A DNA stretch of 64,000 nt from Lachnospiraceae bacterium C7 (GCA_900113385.1 FOPE01000012.1:1-64000); one strand, 5' to 3'; shown: positions 44,935-54,377, numbered from the stretch's first letter. Numbers and translations: made by a program. The notes: generated by a model not told the origin, from the letters alone.

Positions 44935-45549
44935 ATGAATATCGACATAAAAGCTTTACGTAAGAAACTCAAAAAGGAATTAGACAAAGATCGATATGAG
45001 CATACAAAGGGAGTTATGTATACTTCAGCATGTTTGGCTATGGCTTATCAGTATGACATTAATAAAGCTATGGTTGCTGGTTTGTTACATGATTGCGCAA
45101 AATGCATTCCTAATGATGAAAAGATTAAAATTTGTAAGAAGAATAATGTAGAAATTACTAAAATAGAAATGGAAAATCCTTTTTTGCTACATTCAAAAGC
45201 AGGCGCTGTAGTAGCAAGAAAAAAATATGATATTACAGATGAAGAAATTTTACATGCTATTAAAGTTCATACTACAGGCGTTCCAAATATGAGTTTGCTT
45301 GACAAAATTGTTTTTGTTGCCGATTATATTGAACCTAAAAGAGATAAAGCACCTCGTTTAGAATTTATAAGAAAAATGGCATTTAAAGATATAAATAAGT
45401 GTGTCGCTTATATTTCATATGATACATTACATTTCTTGAAGAGCAAAAAAGGATCAATTGATCCAACAAGCGAAGTAACATACGATTATTATAAAGAATA
45501 TATCAAAGACGACATGGAAGTCGTTACTGAAGAAAAAGTGGAGGATTAA
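44935..45549 (+). CDS. yqeK: HD-domain diadenosine tetraphosphatase YqeK
   Basis: Symmetrically cleaves Ap4A to two ADP, lowering alarmone levels. A 204-residue HD-domain protein: R-Y-E-H-T-K-G-V near residue 20, the metal-binding L-L-H-D-C-A-K near 51, H-S-K-A-G-A near 84 and H-T-T-G near 113. It follows nadD and precedes rsfS as in most Firmicutes. The 210-bp gap before it is AT-rich with two TATATAGGTGATnnA copies about 60 bp apart and no other feature I can name. Confidence 0.93.
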   Translation: MNIDIKALRKKLKKELDKDRYEHTKGVMYTSACLAMAYQYDINKAMVAGLLHDCAKCIPNDEKIKICKKNNVEITKIEMENPFLLHSKAGAVVARKKYDITDEEILHAIKVHTTGVPNMSLLDKIVFVADYIEPKRDKAPRLEFIRKMAFKDINKCVAYISYDTLHFLKSKKGSIDPTSEVTYDYYKEYIKDDMEVVTEEKVED

Positions 45550-45550
45550 A

Positions 45551-45889
45551 ATGGAAACATTAGATATTGTAAAAAAAATAGCAACTGTCCTTGATGAAAA
45601 GAAAGCGATAGATGTTAAAGTCCTTGATATTATGAAAGTTTCAACAATTGCAGATTACTTTGTACTTGCAAGTGGTAGCAATTCAAACCAACTTCAGGCT
45701 ATGGTTGATATAGTTGAAGACGAAATGGTTAAATGCGATGTTCATTCTAAGAGAGTTGAAGGAGATAGTTCATCATCATGGATTTTAATGGATTTTGGTG
45801 ATGTTGTTGTGCATTTATTTAGTGATGAAGATAGAGAATTTTATGATTTAGATAGAATTTGGTCTGATGGAGAAGTAGTAGAATATTAA
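45551..45889 (+). CDS. rsfS: Ribosomal silencing factor RsfS
   Basis: Binds L14 on the 50S subunit and blocks subunit joining under starvation. The 112-residue protein shows V-L-D-I-x-K-V-S-T-I-A-D-Y-F-V-L-A-S-G-S-N-S-N-Q near residue 24, split here only for length, and S-W-I-L-M-D-F-G-D-V-V-V-H-L-F near 76. A GTGGAGG ribosome site overlaps the yqeK stop region. Confidence 0.95.
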   Translation: METLDIVKKIATVLDEKKAIDVKVLDIMKVSTIADYFVLASGSNSNQLQAMVDIVEDEMVKCDVHSKRVEGDSSSSWILMDFGDVVVHLFSDEDREFYDLDRIWSDGEVVEY

Positions 45890-45927
45890 TAGAGTATTAA
45901 TAGAATATTTTTAAAGCACTAGTATAG

Positions 45928-45976
45928 AAAAAGCTCTTGTGAAGATTTGAATATTCAAACTTCATAAGAGCTTTTT
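45928..45976. terminator. Bidirectional terminator between rsfS and lexA
   Basis: AAAAAGCTCTT pairs with AAGAGCTTTTT, with an inner TGAAGATTTGAA/TTCAAACTTCA stem (one mismatch). The stem carries its own A and T runs, so it serves both converging genes. Confidence 0.87.
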
Positions 45977-46027
45977 GAATTCATAATTTTATAGATTGTT
46001 AAAATTAATGCTAAAATTAATGTGAAA

Positions 46028-46660
46028 TTAGTGCTTAATGTTGTGCTTCATAAATCTAAATACGCCAATTACTTTTCCAAGAACAGAACAGCTATTTACA
46101 AAAATAGGTTTCATTGTGTCGTTTTGAGGTTGTAATCTAATATGGCCATTCTCTTTGTAGAATGTCTTAACAGTAGCTGAATCATCAACTAATGCCACAA
46201 TAGTGTCTCCATTTTCAGCAGTCATCTGTTCCTCGACAAGTATAATATCTCCATCAAAGATTCCAGCTTTAATCATGCTATCACCTTTTACTCGAAGCAT
46301 AAATACTTCGTTATTTGATAGATATTCTGCAGGAATTGGAAAGTATGATTCAATGTTTTCAATAGCTAAAATAGGTAAGCCTGCAGCAACTTTACCCACA
46401 ACTGGAACGTTAATCATTTCTCTACGCATTACATTGAAATTCTCATCTAAAATTTCGATAGCTCTAGGTTTAGATGGATCTCGTCTGATGTATCCATTTT
46501 TTTCAAGAGTTGCAAGATGAGCATGAACTGATGAAGTAGAACGAAGATTAACAGCTTCGCAAATATCTCTAACAGTAGGGGGGTACCCCTTGCTTGTGAT
46601 TTCCTTTTTAATATAATCTAAAATCATTCTTTGTTTGTCGGAAATTTTTCCGTATCCCAT
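46028..46660 (-). CDS. lexA: LexA repressor
   Basis: SOS regulator that self-cleaves when RecA is activated. The N-terminal winged helix (K-Q-R-M-I-L-D-Y-I-K, then G-Y-P-P-T-V-R-D-I near residue 28) binds DNA. The Ala-Gly cleavage site is in G-K-V-A-A-G-L-P near 92. The catalytic Ser is in G-D-S-M-I near 127 and Lys in A-T-V-K-T-F near 164. Length (210) is typical. A good GGAGG site precedes the ATG. It is divergent from the plsC-like gene. Confidence 0.95.
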   Translation of the reverse strand: MGYGKISDKQRMILDYIKKEITSKGYPPTVRDICEAVNLRSTSSVHAHLATLEKNGYIRRDPSKPRAIEILDENFNVMRREMINVPVVGKVAAGLPILAIENIESYFPIPAEYLSNNEVFMLRVKGDSMIKAGIFDGDIILVEEQMTAENGDTIVALVDDSATVKTFYKENGHIRLQPQNDTMKPIFVNSCSVLGKVIGVFRFMKHNIKH

Positions 46661-46687
46661 TGCTTTTCCTCCGTAAAAGTTTTTCTA

Positions 46688-46716
46688 ATTATAGTTTAGC
46701 ATAAATTTACGAACAA
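46688..46716 (-). promoter_or_regulatory. SigmaA-type promoter of lexA
   Basis: On the minus strand TTGTTC, a 17-bp spacer and a perfect TATAAT lie about 30 bp before the lexA start. The -35 box overlaps a GTTCG half-site of the kind LexA binds. Confidence 0.7.
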
Positions 46717-46746
46717 TGCAAACATATATTCAGAAAATATGTTCTA
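46711..46746. promoter_or_regulatory. Candidate LexA operator (SOS box-like half-sites)
   Basis: GAAC at 46711 (within CGAACAATG) and an inverted repeat AACATAT (46721) ... ATATGTT (46737), extending to ATATGTTC, lie between the lexA and plsC promoters. Firmicute LexA sites have GAAC-N4-GTTC; here the half-sites are present but more widely spaced, so the match is imperfect. Confidence 0.45.
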
Positions 46747-46770
46747 AAATAAATTTGGATGGTTGATATA

Positions 46771-46799
46771 TTGCTATATGTAAAAAATTAAGTTATAAT
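46771..46799 (+). promoter_or_regulatory. SigmaA-type promoter of the plsC-like gene
   Basis: TTGCTA, a 17-bp spacer and a perfect TATAAT end 20 bp before the start codon. Confidence 0.72.
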
Positions 46800-46819
46800 T
46801 TTAGATAGGAGAGATTAAT

Positions 46820-47560
46820 ATGTTTAAATTATTTTATGTAATATTTAGAAATTTATTTAGGGCGCCATATATGATCCCTAAAATGAGATTTTTTGCAGAT
46901 CATCCAGAAAAATATTCTAAAGAAACTAGATACTCGTTAGTTCAACATGTAATTAATTTGATGAAAAAATCAGGTGGGATATATACAATTGCCGAAGGTG
47001 TTGAGAATTTACCCAAAGATTCAGGGTATATTATGTATCCAAACCATCAAGGAAAATATGATGTTTTAGGGATTATGACTACTCATAGAGAGCCTTGTTC
47101 TTTTGTTATGGATAAGAATAAATCTCATACAGTTCTTGTAAGAGAGTTCGTTGATTTAGTTCAGGCAAAGCGACTAGAAAAAGATAACCCAAGGCAGGGA
47201 ATTAAAATTATTATGCAAGTAGCTAAAGAAGTTGCAAAAGGAAGCAAATATATTTTATTTCCAGAAGGCGGATATGAGAATAATAATAGAAATGTTGTAG
47301 CAGATTTTAAAGCAGGCAGTTTTAAAATTGCATTGAAATCTAAGGTGCCAATTGTACCAATTGCATTAATTGACTCATATAAAGTTTTTAATGCGATACA
47401 TTTTGGTAAAGTAACTACATATGTATGTTATTTAAAACCAATTTACTACAACGAGTACAAGGATTTAAAAACTAATCAAATTGCTGAGATGGTAAAGAAT
47501 AGAATAGAAGAAAAGATTATTGAAATGTCTAGTAAGAAAGTCGGTTTAAAGGTTATGTAA
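46820..47560 (+). CDS. 1-acyl-sn-glycerol-3-phosphate acyltransferase (PlsC family)
   Basis: Transfers an acyl chain to lysophosphatidic acid to form phosphatidic acid at the membrane. The H-x4-D motif is N-H-Q-G-K-Y-D near residue 75, the F-P-E-G-G motif near 151, and V-P-I-V-P-I-A-L near 175. The N-terminal segment is amphipathic rather than clearly membrane-spanning. Length (246) is normal. It has its own promoter, divergent from lexA, and a hairpin that overlaps its stop codon. Confidence 0.9.
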   Translation: MFKLFYVIFRNLFRAPYMIPKMRFFADHPEKYSKETRYSLVQHVINLMKKSGGIYTIAEGVENLPKDSGYIMYPNHQGKYDVLGIMTTHREPCSFVMDKNKSHTVLVREFVDLVQAKRLEKDNPRQGIKIIMQVAKEVAKGSKYILFPEGGYENNNRNVVADFKAGSFKIALKSKVPIVPIALIDSYKVFNAIHFGKVTTYVCYLKPIYYNEYKDLKTNQIAEMVKNRIEEKIIEMSSKKVGLKVM

Positions 47561-47574
47561 GCTTTTAAACCGAC
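47540..47574 (+). terminator. Hairpin over the plsC stop codon
   Basis: GTCGGTTTAAA near the 3' end of the coding region pairs with TTTAAACCGAC just after the stop, then ATTTTAG. It probably terminates the transcript. Diverged copies of its 3' half follow as a tandem repeat. Confidence 0.65.
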
Positions 47575-47675
47575 ATTTTAGATTATGTAAATTTTTAAGT
47601 CAACCTTTTTAGATTATGTAAATTTTCAAGTTGTTTTTTTAAAATTATGCAATCTTTTAAATTGATATTTATGAC
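47553..47675. repeat. About 31-bp tandem repeat, four units, after plsC
   Basis: Four units begin TTATGTAA or TTATGCAA (near 47553, 47584, 47615 and 47647), each followed by TTTTAA/TTTCAA and a T-rich tail. The first copy includes the gene's stop codon, so the array appears to have grown out of the gene end. Confidence 0.82.
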
Positions 47676-47692
47676 GTTATATAAAAACGTAA

Positions 47693-49045
47693 TTATTCTA
47701 ATGTAATTTTTTTCATAAAGCATGAAGTTGTTCCATTTTGAAGTCCAGTCATTATTATACTTTGTTTTTTTGAATATTGATCTAAAATAGGTCTAATTTG
47801 GTAACGCTCACAGATATTACCAATGCGTAATTCTAGGATTTGGTTATGCTTTGAATCTTCAATTAAGTCAAAAGTACCTTTGTTAAGAGAAATTGTAAAA
47901 GTTTTATCCTCTTTTAAATTAATTGGGAAAGAAGATGTAATTTGTTGAGGAAAACGTGATTCCATAACGATACGATCATACATTCCAATTATGTCTTTTA
48001 AAGAAACTTTTTGCTGTTTTTCCCCACTATAAATATTTGGAACAATAATTGGCCAACCGCTTTCGTCCCATAAAAGTGGGTAAACGTGCATTGTAGAAAT
48101 TCCGCCATGAAGATAATCTTTGCGACGAACATGGCAGACTACAAACCATTCATTGTTGATAGATATAACTGAATTGTGTCCAGGTCCCATAACAGGGGTA
48201 TCATTACCGAATTGATAACCACCTAAAAGTAAGTGACCTGTGTGATAGTCGGAATTAGCGGTTATTTCATTAGAATCAATATCTAAATAAGGACCAGTAA
48301 TATTTTTGCTTCTAGCAATTCGAATGTTATAATCGCTACTTAAAGAACCATATGAAACAAATAAATAATAGTAATCTGTTTCTTTATTATAAATAATATA
48401 AGGTCCTTCAATAGCATGATCTGTAAATTCAGGTCGACTTGCGATGTTTATCCCATAATTGGTCAGGACTCCATTAGAATCGGTTTCGATATTTTCAACA
48501 AATCCTTCGGAATTAAGTGGTAGTATATGAATGCCGTTCCAAAAAGAACCATAAACTAAGTATTGTTTTTTACTTTTTTGGTCCACTGCAACATTTGCAT
48601 CGATTGCATTTACGTTAGAGTTTAAATCTGTTTTTAAAACAATGCCTTTATATTCAAAAGGGCCAAAAGGAGTATCTGATGTAGCAAGAAAAATTATTGA
48701 TCGACTTACACCAAATGTGGAAGTTGAGCAGTACATTCTATATTCTCCGTTAACCTTTGTAATATCTGGGGCCCATAAATCTTCGCCACCAATATAGTCA
48801 ATAGTTTCTTTAGGCATATGTGGAACAATCTTGCCTTGTCTTTCCCAATGTTTCATATCTTTACTAGTATAGAAAACATTGTGTGTACAATAGGCAAAAA
48901 AAGTTTTGCAATCTTCATCATAAAAAATTGCAGGATCGTGAGCACCGATTAAAGAATTAGAAGGTAGCTCATCTAGTGAATTGATACGTTTTGTAGGCCA
49001 TTCCCCCTGGTCTGCAAAATCAATTGGGTAATTTAATAAATCCAT
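47693..49045 (-). CDS. Glycoside hydrolase family 43 (probable intracellular arabinosidase)
   Basis: A 450-residue GH43 five-bladed propeller enzyme, probably acting on arabino-oligosaccharides (endo-arabinanase/arabinosidase-like). The catalytic triad is visible: base Asp in G-A-H-D-P-A-I-F (residue 37), the pKa-modulating Asp in N-A-I-D-A-N-V (about 149) and acid Glu in H-A-I-E-G-P-Y-I (about 220). The last 100 residues form a beta domain like those after GH43 arabinanases. No signal peptide is present, so it acts on imported oligosaccharides. It is a lone carbohydrate gene with no transporter or regulator beside it. Confidence 0.88.
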   Translation of the reverse strand: MDLLNYPIDFADQGEWPTKRINSLDELPSNSLIGAHDPAIFYDEDCKTFFAYCTHNVFYTSKDMKHWERQGKIVPHMPKETIDYIGGEDLWAPDITKVNGEYRMYCSTSTFGVSRSIIFLATSDTPFGPFEYKGIVLKTDLNSNVNAIDANVAVDQKSKKQYLVYGSFWNGIHILPLNSEGFVENIETDSNGVLTNYGINIASRPEFTDHAIEGPYIIYNKETDYYYLFVSYGSLSSDYNIRIARSKNITGPYLDIDSNEITANSDYHTGHLLLGGYQFGNDTPVMGPGHNSVISINNEWFVVCHVRRKDYLHGGISTMHVYPLLWDESGWPIIVPNIYSGEKQQKVSLKDIIGMYDRIVMESRFPQQITSSFPINLKEDKTFTISLNKGTFDLIEDSKHNQILELRIGNICERYQIRPILDQYSKKQSIIMTGLQNGTTSCFMKKITLE

Positions 49046-49298
49046 TTCTTAAAATCCTCTTTTTATAAAGATAGTAGTATTTTTTTTGAGACCTTCTCCA
49101 GGGTCTAGTTACTTAATCAAAAATAAGTATATAGTTATATTCTAAAAACAATAATCTTTTAAGTCAATATAAAATAATTTAAAAAAAGCTAAAAATAACA
49201 TAATAAAAAGAATATTAAATATAGAAGAATAAGAAAACTAAATATAGAAGCATAAGGATATTAAATGTAAAAGTATAAAAATACTAATTATAAAAGGG
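49046..49298. repeat. AT-rich gap with a 23-bp tandem repeat (49214-49293)
   Basis: Upstream of the GH43 gene and the T-box, this gap contains a 23-bp unit starting ATTAAATATAGAAG-like, repeated 3.4 times from 49214 with increasing drift. A small hairpin (AGACC...GGTCT, about 49080-49098) lies nearer the GH43 start and may be part of its leader. No ORF. Confidence 0.72.
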
Positions 49299-49327
49299 TT
49301 GAATAAAGGCTCTATGTATGATAAAAT
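49299..49327 (+). promoter_or_regulatory. SigmaA-type promoter of the pheST T-box transcript
   Basis: TTGAAT, a 17-bp spacer and TAAAAT, placed just ahead of the T-box stem I sequence. Confidence 0.75.
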
Positions 49328-49335
49328 ATTGTCCG

Positions 49336-49653
49336 TGCGAAAGACTATGAACGTGAAAGTAGTTGCAAGAGACATTTTAAGAGAGAGGGAGCCATAGGCT
49401 GGAAGCTTCCTTAAATAAGACTTGTATATGAATTTCCCACGGGAGTTGCGTAGATGAAGGAAGTGTTTTTTACTTTTGGTAGTTTACGACGTTTTATACA
49501 CGTTACGTATTTTAATGAGAGCTTATGTCTCGCATTTTCGGTTTGGCTTTTGAGGGCAACATCACATAAAGTCGTTAGAGATGCAGTATAAGAATCAGGG
49601 TGGTATCGCGGATTAGTTTCGTCCCTCGAATGTGTGGGATGGAACTTTTTTTA
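49336..49653 (+). promoter_or_regulatory. T-box riboswitch (tRNA-Phe) controlling pheS-pheT
   Basis: T-box leaders sense uncharged tRNA and switch off a terminator. The conserved AGAGAGAGGGAG/GGCTGGAAGCTTCC stem I motifs are near 49380-49410, the candidate Phe specifier codon TTC is at 49434-49436 (GAATTTCCCACGG), and the T-box sequence AGGGTGGTATCGCG is at 49597-49610. The specifier agrees with the phenylalanyl-tRNA synthetase genes downstream. The competing terminator is listed separately. Confidence 0.93.
49615..49653 (+). terminator. T-box terminator stem
   Basis: AGTTTCGTCCC pairs over 11 bp with GGGATGGAACT (two G-T pairs), followed by seven T residues. The T-box antiterminator sequence overlaps the 5' side, as required for switching. 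Confidence 0.92.
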
Positions 49654-49774
49654 TTGTATAAATTTCACACAATATTATTTATATCTCAGATGAGATGCAC
49701 TTGCCTCTAAGTGAAGAGTAGGTGAGGGCAAGAGACTTTAATAAAAATCATATTAATATGAGAAGGAGAAAGTA

Positions 49775-50794
49775 ATGAAAGAAAGATTGCAGAAAATCCA
49801 AGAAGATGCAATGCGTCAGATTAATGAAGCGGTTAATTTAAGTGTTTTAAATGATGTAAGAGTCGCTTTTTTAGGAAAAAAAGGTGAATTAACAGCCGTT
49901 TTAAAAGGAATGAAAGATGTAGCGCCAGAAGATCGACCAAAGGTTGGTCAATTTGTAAATGAAGCTAGAAAACAAATTGAAGAAGCTTTAGAGTCTACAA
50001 AAGAAAAATTAGAAAAAGCAGCTTTGGATAAGAAATTAAAAGAAGAAGTTATTGACGTAACTTTACCAGCAAAGAGAAATAAAATTGGACATCGTCATCC
50101 AAATACTTTAGTTTTAGATGAAGTAGAACGTATTTTTACAGGAATGGGTTACGAAGTTGTTGAAGGACCTGAGCTTGAATATGATTACTATAATTTCGAA
50201 GCATTAAACATTCCAGCAAATCATCCAGCAAAAGATGAGCAAGACACATTCTACATTGATGACAAAATCTTATTACGTACACAGACATCACCAGTTCAGG
50301 TACGTGTAATGGAAAAACAAAAACCACCAATTAGAATGATTGCACCAGGTAGAGTATTTAGAGCAGATGAAGTTGATGCAACACATTCACCTTCATTCCA
50401 TCAAATCGAAGGTATGGTTATTGATAAAAACGTTACTTTTTCCGACTTAAAAGGAACATTAACTATGTTCGTTCAGCAGATGTTTGGAAAAGATACAAAA
50501 GTTAAATTTAGACCACATCACTTCCCATTTACAGAGCCATCAGCAGAAATGGATATTAGCTGCTTCAAATGTGGCGGAAAAGGTTGTAGATTCTGTAAAG
50601 GTGAAGGTTGGATTGAAATCTTAGGATGTGGAATGGTTCATCCTCGTGTACTTAGAATGAGCGGAATTGATCCAGAAGAGTACCAAGGTTTTGCCTTTGG
50701 TGTTGGACTAGAACGTATTTCATTACTTAAATACGAAATCGATGATATGCGTTTATTATATGAAAATGATGAAAGATTTTTAAAACAATTCTAA
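49775..50794 (+). CDS. pheS: Phenylalanyl-tRNA synthetase alpha subunit
   Basis: Catalytic subunit of the alpha2-beta2 class II synthetase. An N-terminal coiled coil (residues 1-90) is followed by motif 2 around [16 protein letters not shown] near residue 200 and motif 3 [10 protein letters not shown] near 307. Four cysteines near 262-276 (C-F-K-C...C-R-F-C) could form a zinc knuckle. Length (339) is typical. It follows the Phe T-box, with AGAAGGAG before the ATG. Confidence 0.97.
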   Translation: MKERLQKIQEDAMRQINEAVNLSVLNDVRVAFLGKKGELTAVLKGMKDVAPEDRPKVGQFVNEARKQIEEALESTKEKLEKAALDKKLKEEVIDVTLPAKRNKIGHRHPNTLVLDEVERIFTGMGYEVVEGPELEYDYYNFEALNIPANHPAKDEQDTFYIDDKILLRTQTSPVQVRVMEKQKPPIRMIAPGRVFRADEVDATHSPSFHQIEGMVIDKNVTFSDLKGTLTMFVQQMFGKDTKVKFRPHHFPFTEPSAEMDISCFKCGGKGCRFCKGEGWIEILGCGMVHPRVLRMSGIDPEEYQGFAFGVGLERISLLKYEIDDMRLLYENDERFLKQF

Positions 50795-50856
50795 TTGAAA
50801 ATATAGAATTTTTAAAAAGTGAAAATGATAAAATACATAAGTGGAGAGGATAAAAA

Positions 50857-53277
50857 ATGGATACATCATTAAATTGGATTAAAGATTTAGTTCCAGGTCT
50901 TGAGTGTACAGATCAGGAATATATGGATGCTATGACTTTATCAGGAACTAAAGTTGAGCAGGGAAATAGATTAGATAAAAATTTAAGCAAAATCGTTATT
51001 GGTCAGGTTAAGAAAATTGAAAAACATCCAGACGCAGACAAATTAGTGATTTGCCAGGTAGATGTGGGAGAAGATGATTTGATTCAAATCGTAACAGGTG
51101 CTCCAAATGTTTTCGAAAACGCTAAAGTACCAGTTGTTTTAGACGGCGGTTCTGTAGCTGGCGGACATGATGGAAAGATTGTTGAAGGCGGAGTTAAAAT
51201 TAAAAAAGGTAAACTTCGTGGCGTAGAATCATGTGGAATGATGTGTTCTATTGAAGAACTTGGTTCAACAACAGAAATGTTCCCAGATGCAGCAGAAGAT
51301 GGATTATATATTTTACCAGAGGATGCTCCAGTTGGTGAAAGTGCTCCACATTATTTAGGACTTGATGATTTAGTTGTTGAGTATGAAGTTACTTCTAACC
51401 GTGTAGATTGTTTCTCAATTCTTGGAATCGCAAGAGAAGCTGCCGCTACATTTGACAAAAAATTTGTACCACCAGTTGTAACAGAAACAGGTAATTCAGA
51501 AGACGTTAACGATTACATTAAAGTAAGAGTGGAAGATAAAGAACTTTGCAAACGTTATACAGCTCGTGTTGTAAAAAATGTTAAGTTTGCTCCTTCTCCA
51601 ATTTGGATGCAAAAGAGATTACGTTCACAGGGAATCCGTCCAATTAATAACTTAGTTGATATTACAAACTACGTAATGGAGGAGTTTGGACAGCCAATGC
51701 ATGCTTATGATTTAGATACAATTGCTGGAAAAGAAATTGTAGTTAAAAGAGCAGAAAAAGGCGAGAAGTTTACAACTCTTGATGGACAGGAAAGAGAATT
51801 AGATGATTCAATGCTTATGATTTGTGATGCAGAAAAATCAGTAGGTATTGCAGGTATCATGGGTGGAGAAAACTCAATGATTACAGAAAAGGTTTCAAAC
51901 ATTTTATTTGAAGCAGCTTGTTTTGATGGAACTAATATCCGTTTATCAGGTAAAAAGCTAGGTATGAGAACAGATGCATCTGCAAAATTTGAAAAAGGAT
52001 TAGATCCAAATCTTGCTATGGAAGCAATGAATAGAGCCTGCCAACTTATTGAAGAACTTGGAGTAGGTGAAGTTGTAGGTGGCGCAGTTGATGTATATGA
52101 TACAAAGAGAGAAGGATTAAGAGTCCCATTTGAACCTGAAAAATACAATAAGTTATTAGGCACAGATATTCCAGCTGAAACAATGATTGGATATTTTGCA
52201 AAAATAGATTTAGGTTATGATAAAGAAACAAATGAGATTTTAGTTCCATCTTGGAGACAGGACGTACTTTGCGATGCAGATTTAGCAGAAGAAGTAGCAC
52301 GTTTCTATGGATATGACAAGATTCCTACAACATTACCTAATGGACAGTCAACAACTGGCAAGATTTCATTTAAACAATATATTGAAAAAATAGCTAGACA
52401 AGTTGCAGAATATTGTGGTTTCTCACAAGGAATGACATATTCATTTGAAAGTCCAAAAGTATATGACAAGTTATTAATTGATCAAGATGATAATGTTAGA
52501 AATGCAATTAAGATTTCTAATCCATTAGGTGAAGATTTCTCAATTATGAGAACTTTATCATTAAATGGAATGTTAACATCTCTTTCAACAAACTATGGTC
52601 GTAGAAATAAAAACGTAAGATTATATGAAATGGGTAATATTTATATTCCAAAACAACTTCCTTTAACAGAACTTCCAGATGAAAGAAAACAGTTAACACT
52701 TGGAATGTACGGAGAAGGAGACTTCTTTGAGATGAAAGGTGTTGTTGAAGAATTATTATATCAAGTAGGAATGAGAAATAAGCCTGAGTATGATCCAAAA
52801 GCTGAGCTTAATTTCCTTCACCCAGGAAAACAAGCTAATATTATTTATGATGGCAAAGTTGTTGGTTACTTAGGAGAAGTTCATCCTACAGTTTGCGCTA
52901 ATTACGCAATTAAAGATAGAGTATATATTGCAGTAATTGATATGCCAACAGTTACTGAGATGGCTTCATTTGATTACAAATATGAAGGTATCGTTAATTT
53001 CCCAGCATCTTCTAGAGACATTTCTATGGTTGTCCCTAAAGAAGTTTTAGTTGGTGATATTGAAAAGGTATTTGACCAAAGAGGTGGTAAATATCTTGAG
53101 TCATATAAATTATTTGATTTATATGAAGGTGAACAGATTAAAGATGGCTTTAAGTCAGTAGCTTATTCTTTAGTATTTAGAGGAAAAGAGAAAAACTTAG
53201 AAGAAGCTGATATTTCAAAAGCTATGAAGAAAATTTTAAATGGACTTGAAGAGCTTGGTATCGAACTTAGAGCATAA
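50857..53277 (+). CDS. pheT: Phenylalanyl-tRNA synthetase beta subunit
   Basis: Structural, editing and tRNA-binding subunit. In order: N-terminal domain, EMAP/tRNA-binding OB fold (about residues 40-150), B3/B4 editing domain (about 205-375, with R-I-N-N-x-V-D-I-T-N-Y-V-M near 260), B5 domain (about 400-480), a catalytic-like domain, and the C-terminal FDX-ACB anticodon-binding domain (last 95 residues; F-P-A-S-S-R-D-I-S-M-V-V). Length (806) is normal. It follows pheS by 62 bp. Confidence 0.97.
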   Translation: MDTSLNWIKDLVPGLECTDQEYMDAMTLSGTKVEQGNRLDKNLSKIVIGQVKKIEKHPDADKLVICQVDVGEDDLIQIVTGAPNVFENAKVPVVLDGGSVAGGHDGKIVEGGVKIKKGKLRGVESCGMMCSIEELGSTTEMFPDAAEDGLYILPEDAPVGESAPHYLGLDDLVVEYEVTSNRVDCFSILGIAREAAATFDKKFVPPVVTETGNSEDVNDYIKVRVEDKELCKRYTARVVKNVKFAPSPIWMQKRLRSQGIRPINNLVDITNYVMEEFGQPMHAYDLDTIAGKEIVVKRAEKGEKFTTLDGQERELDDSMLMICDAEKSVGIAGIMGGENSMITEKVSNILFEAACFDGTNIRLSGKKLGMRTDASAKFEKGLDPNLAMEAMNRACQLIEELGVGEVVGGAVDVYDTKREGLRVPFEPEKYNKLLGTDIPAETMIGYFAKIDLGYDKETNEILVPSWRQDVLCDADLAEEVARFYGYDKIPTTLPNGQSTTGKISFKQYIEKIARQVAEYCGFSQGMTYSFESPKVYDKLLIDQDDNVRNAIKISNPLGEDFSIMRTLSLNGMLTSLSTNYGRRNKNVRLYEMGNIYIPKQLPLTELPDERKQLTLGMYGEGDFFEMKGVVEELLYQVGMRNKPEYDPKAELNFLHPGKQANIIYDGKVVGYLGEVHPTVCANYAIKDRVYIAVIDMPTVTEMASFDYKYEGIVNFPASSRDISMVVPKEVLVGDIEKVFDQRGGKYLESYKLFDLYEGEQIKDGFKSVAYSLVFRGKEKNLEEADISKAMKKILNGLEELGIELRA

Positions 53278-53316
53278 TTTTAGTACTATTATTAGAAAGA
53301 AATAGAGGTTTTAAAA

Positions 53317-54366
53317 ATGGATGTAAAAGATTTTGATTACGATCTCCCACAGGAGCTTATTGCACAGGATCCTTTAGAGGATCGTTCTAGTTCAAGACTT
53401 ATGTTACTTGACAAAGAAAGTGGAGAAGTTAAAAACAGAATTTTTAAGGATATTACAAAATTCCTTAAGCCAGGAGATTGCTTAGTTCTCAATAATACAA
53501 AAGTTATTCCAGCTAGATTGTATGGTGTAAAAGAAGATACTCATGCTAAAATTGAAATTCTTCTTTTAAAGAGAAAAGAAAACGATATTTGGGAGACTTT
53601 GGTAAAACCAGGTAGAAAAGCAAAGATTGGCACAAAAATTGTGTTTGGAGAAGGTCTTTTAGTTGGAGAAGTTGTCGATATAATAGAAGAAGGTAACCGT
53701 TTGATTAAATTTCATTACGAAGGAATATTTGAAGAAATCCTTGATAAGCTTGGTCAAATGCCACTTCCACCATATATTACACATAAACTAGAAGATAAAA
53801 ATCGTTATCAAACAGTTTACGCTAAATATGATGGATCAGCAGCTGCACCAACAGCTGGACTTCATTTTACACCAGAACTTTTACAGAAAGTAAAAGATAT
53901 GGGTGTTGATATTGCAGAAGTTACATTACATGTAGGTCTTGGAACATTTAGACCTGTAAAGGTTGAGCATATCCAGGATCATCATATGCATTCTGAATTT
54001 TATATGGTATCTCAGGAAGCTGCCGATAAAATTAATAAAGCAAAAGAAAATGGAAATAGAGTAATTGCAGTAGGAACTACAAGTACTAGAACTTTAGAGT
54101 CTGCTTCTGATGAGAATGGTAGATTAAAAGAGACTAGTGGCTGGACTGAAATTTTTATTTATCCAGGTTATAAGTTCAAGGTTATCGATGCATTAATTAC
54201 AAATTTCCATTTGCCAGAATCAACATTAGTAATGCTTGTATCAGCTCTTGCAGGTAGAGAGCATGTTTTAAACGCATATCATAAAGCTGTAGAAGAAAAG
54301 TATCGTTTCTTTAGTTTTGGAGATGCAATGTTCATTACTGATGACATTGTTGGAGACGAACAATAG
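53317..54366 (+). CDS. queA: S-adenosylmethionine:tRNA ribosyltransferase-isomerase
   Basis: Makes epoxyqueuosine in tRNA by transferring the ribosyl part of SAM to preQ1. Family motifs: the start [14 protein letters not shown], then R-S-S-S-R-L-M near residue 25, P-L-P-P-Y-I near 146, [18 protein letters not shown] near 169 and T-S-T-R-T-L-E near 252. Length (349) is typical. It lies 39 bp after pheT and may read through from it. No tgt gene is in the window. Confidence 0.95.
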   Translation: MDVKDFDYDLPQELIAQDPLEDRSSSRLMLLDKESGEVKNRIFKDITKFLKPGDCLVLNNTKVIPARLYGVKEDTHAKIEILLLKRKENDIWETLVKPGRKAKIGTKIVFGEGLLVGEVVDIIEEGNRLIKFHYEGIFEEILDKLGQMPLPPYITHKLEDKNRYQTVYAKYDGSAAAPTAGLHFTPELLQKVKDMGVDIAEVTLHVGLGTFRPVKVEHIQDHHMHSEFYMVSQEAADKINKAKENGNRVIAVGTTSTRTLESASDENGRLKETSGWTEIFIYPGYKFKVIDALITNFHLPESTLVMLVSALAGREHVLNAYHKAVEEKYRFFSFGDAMFITDDIVGDEQ

Positions 54367-54377
54367 ATATTTTTTTC

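Noticed and set aside
46203-46520. A 105-codon plus-strand frame opposite lexA
   Set aside because: lexA is complete with all catalytic residues; the opposite frame lacks a ribosome site and recognisable content.
51705-52163. A 152-codon minus-strand frame inside pheT
   Set aside because: Ser/Pro-rich translation typical of antisense shadows of an AT-rich gene; pheT domains cover the whole region.
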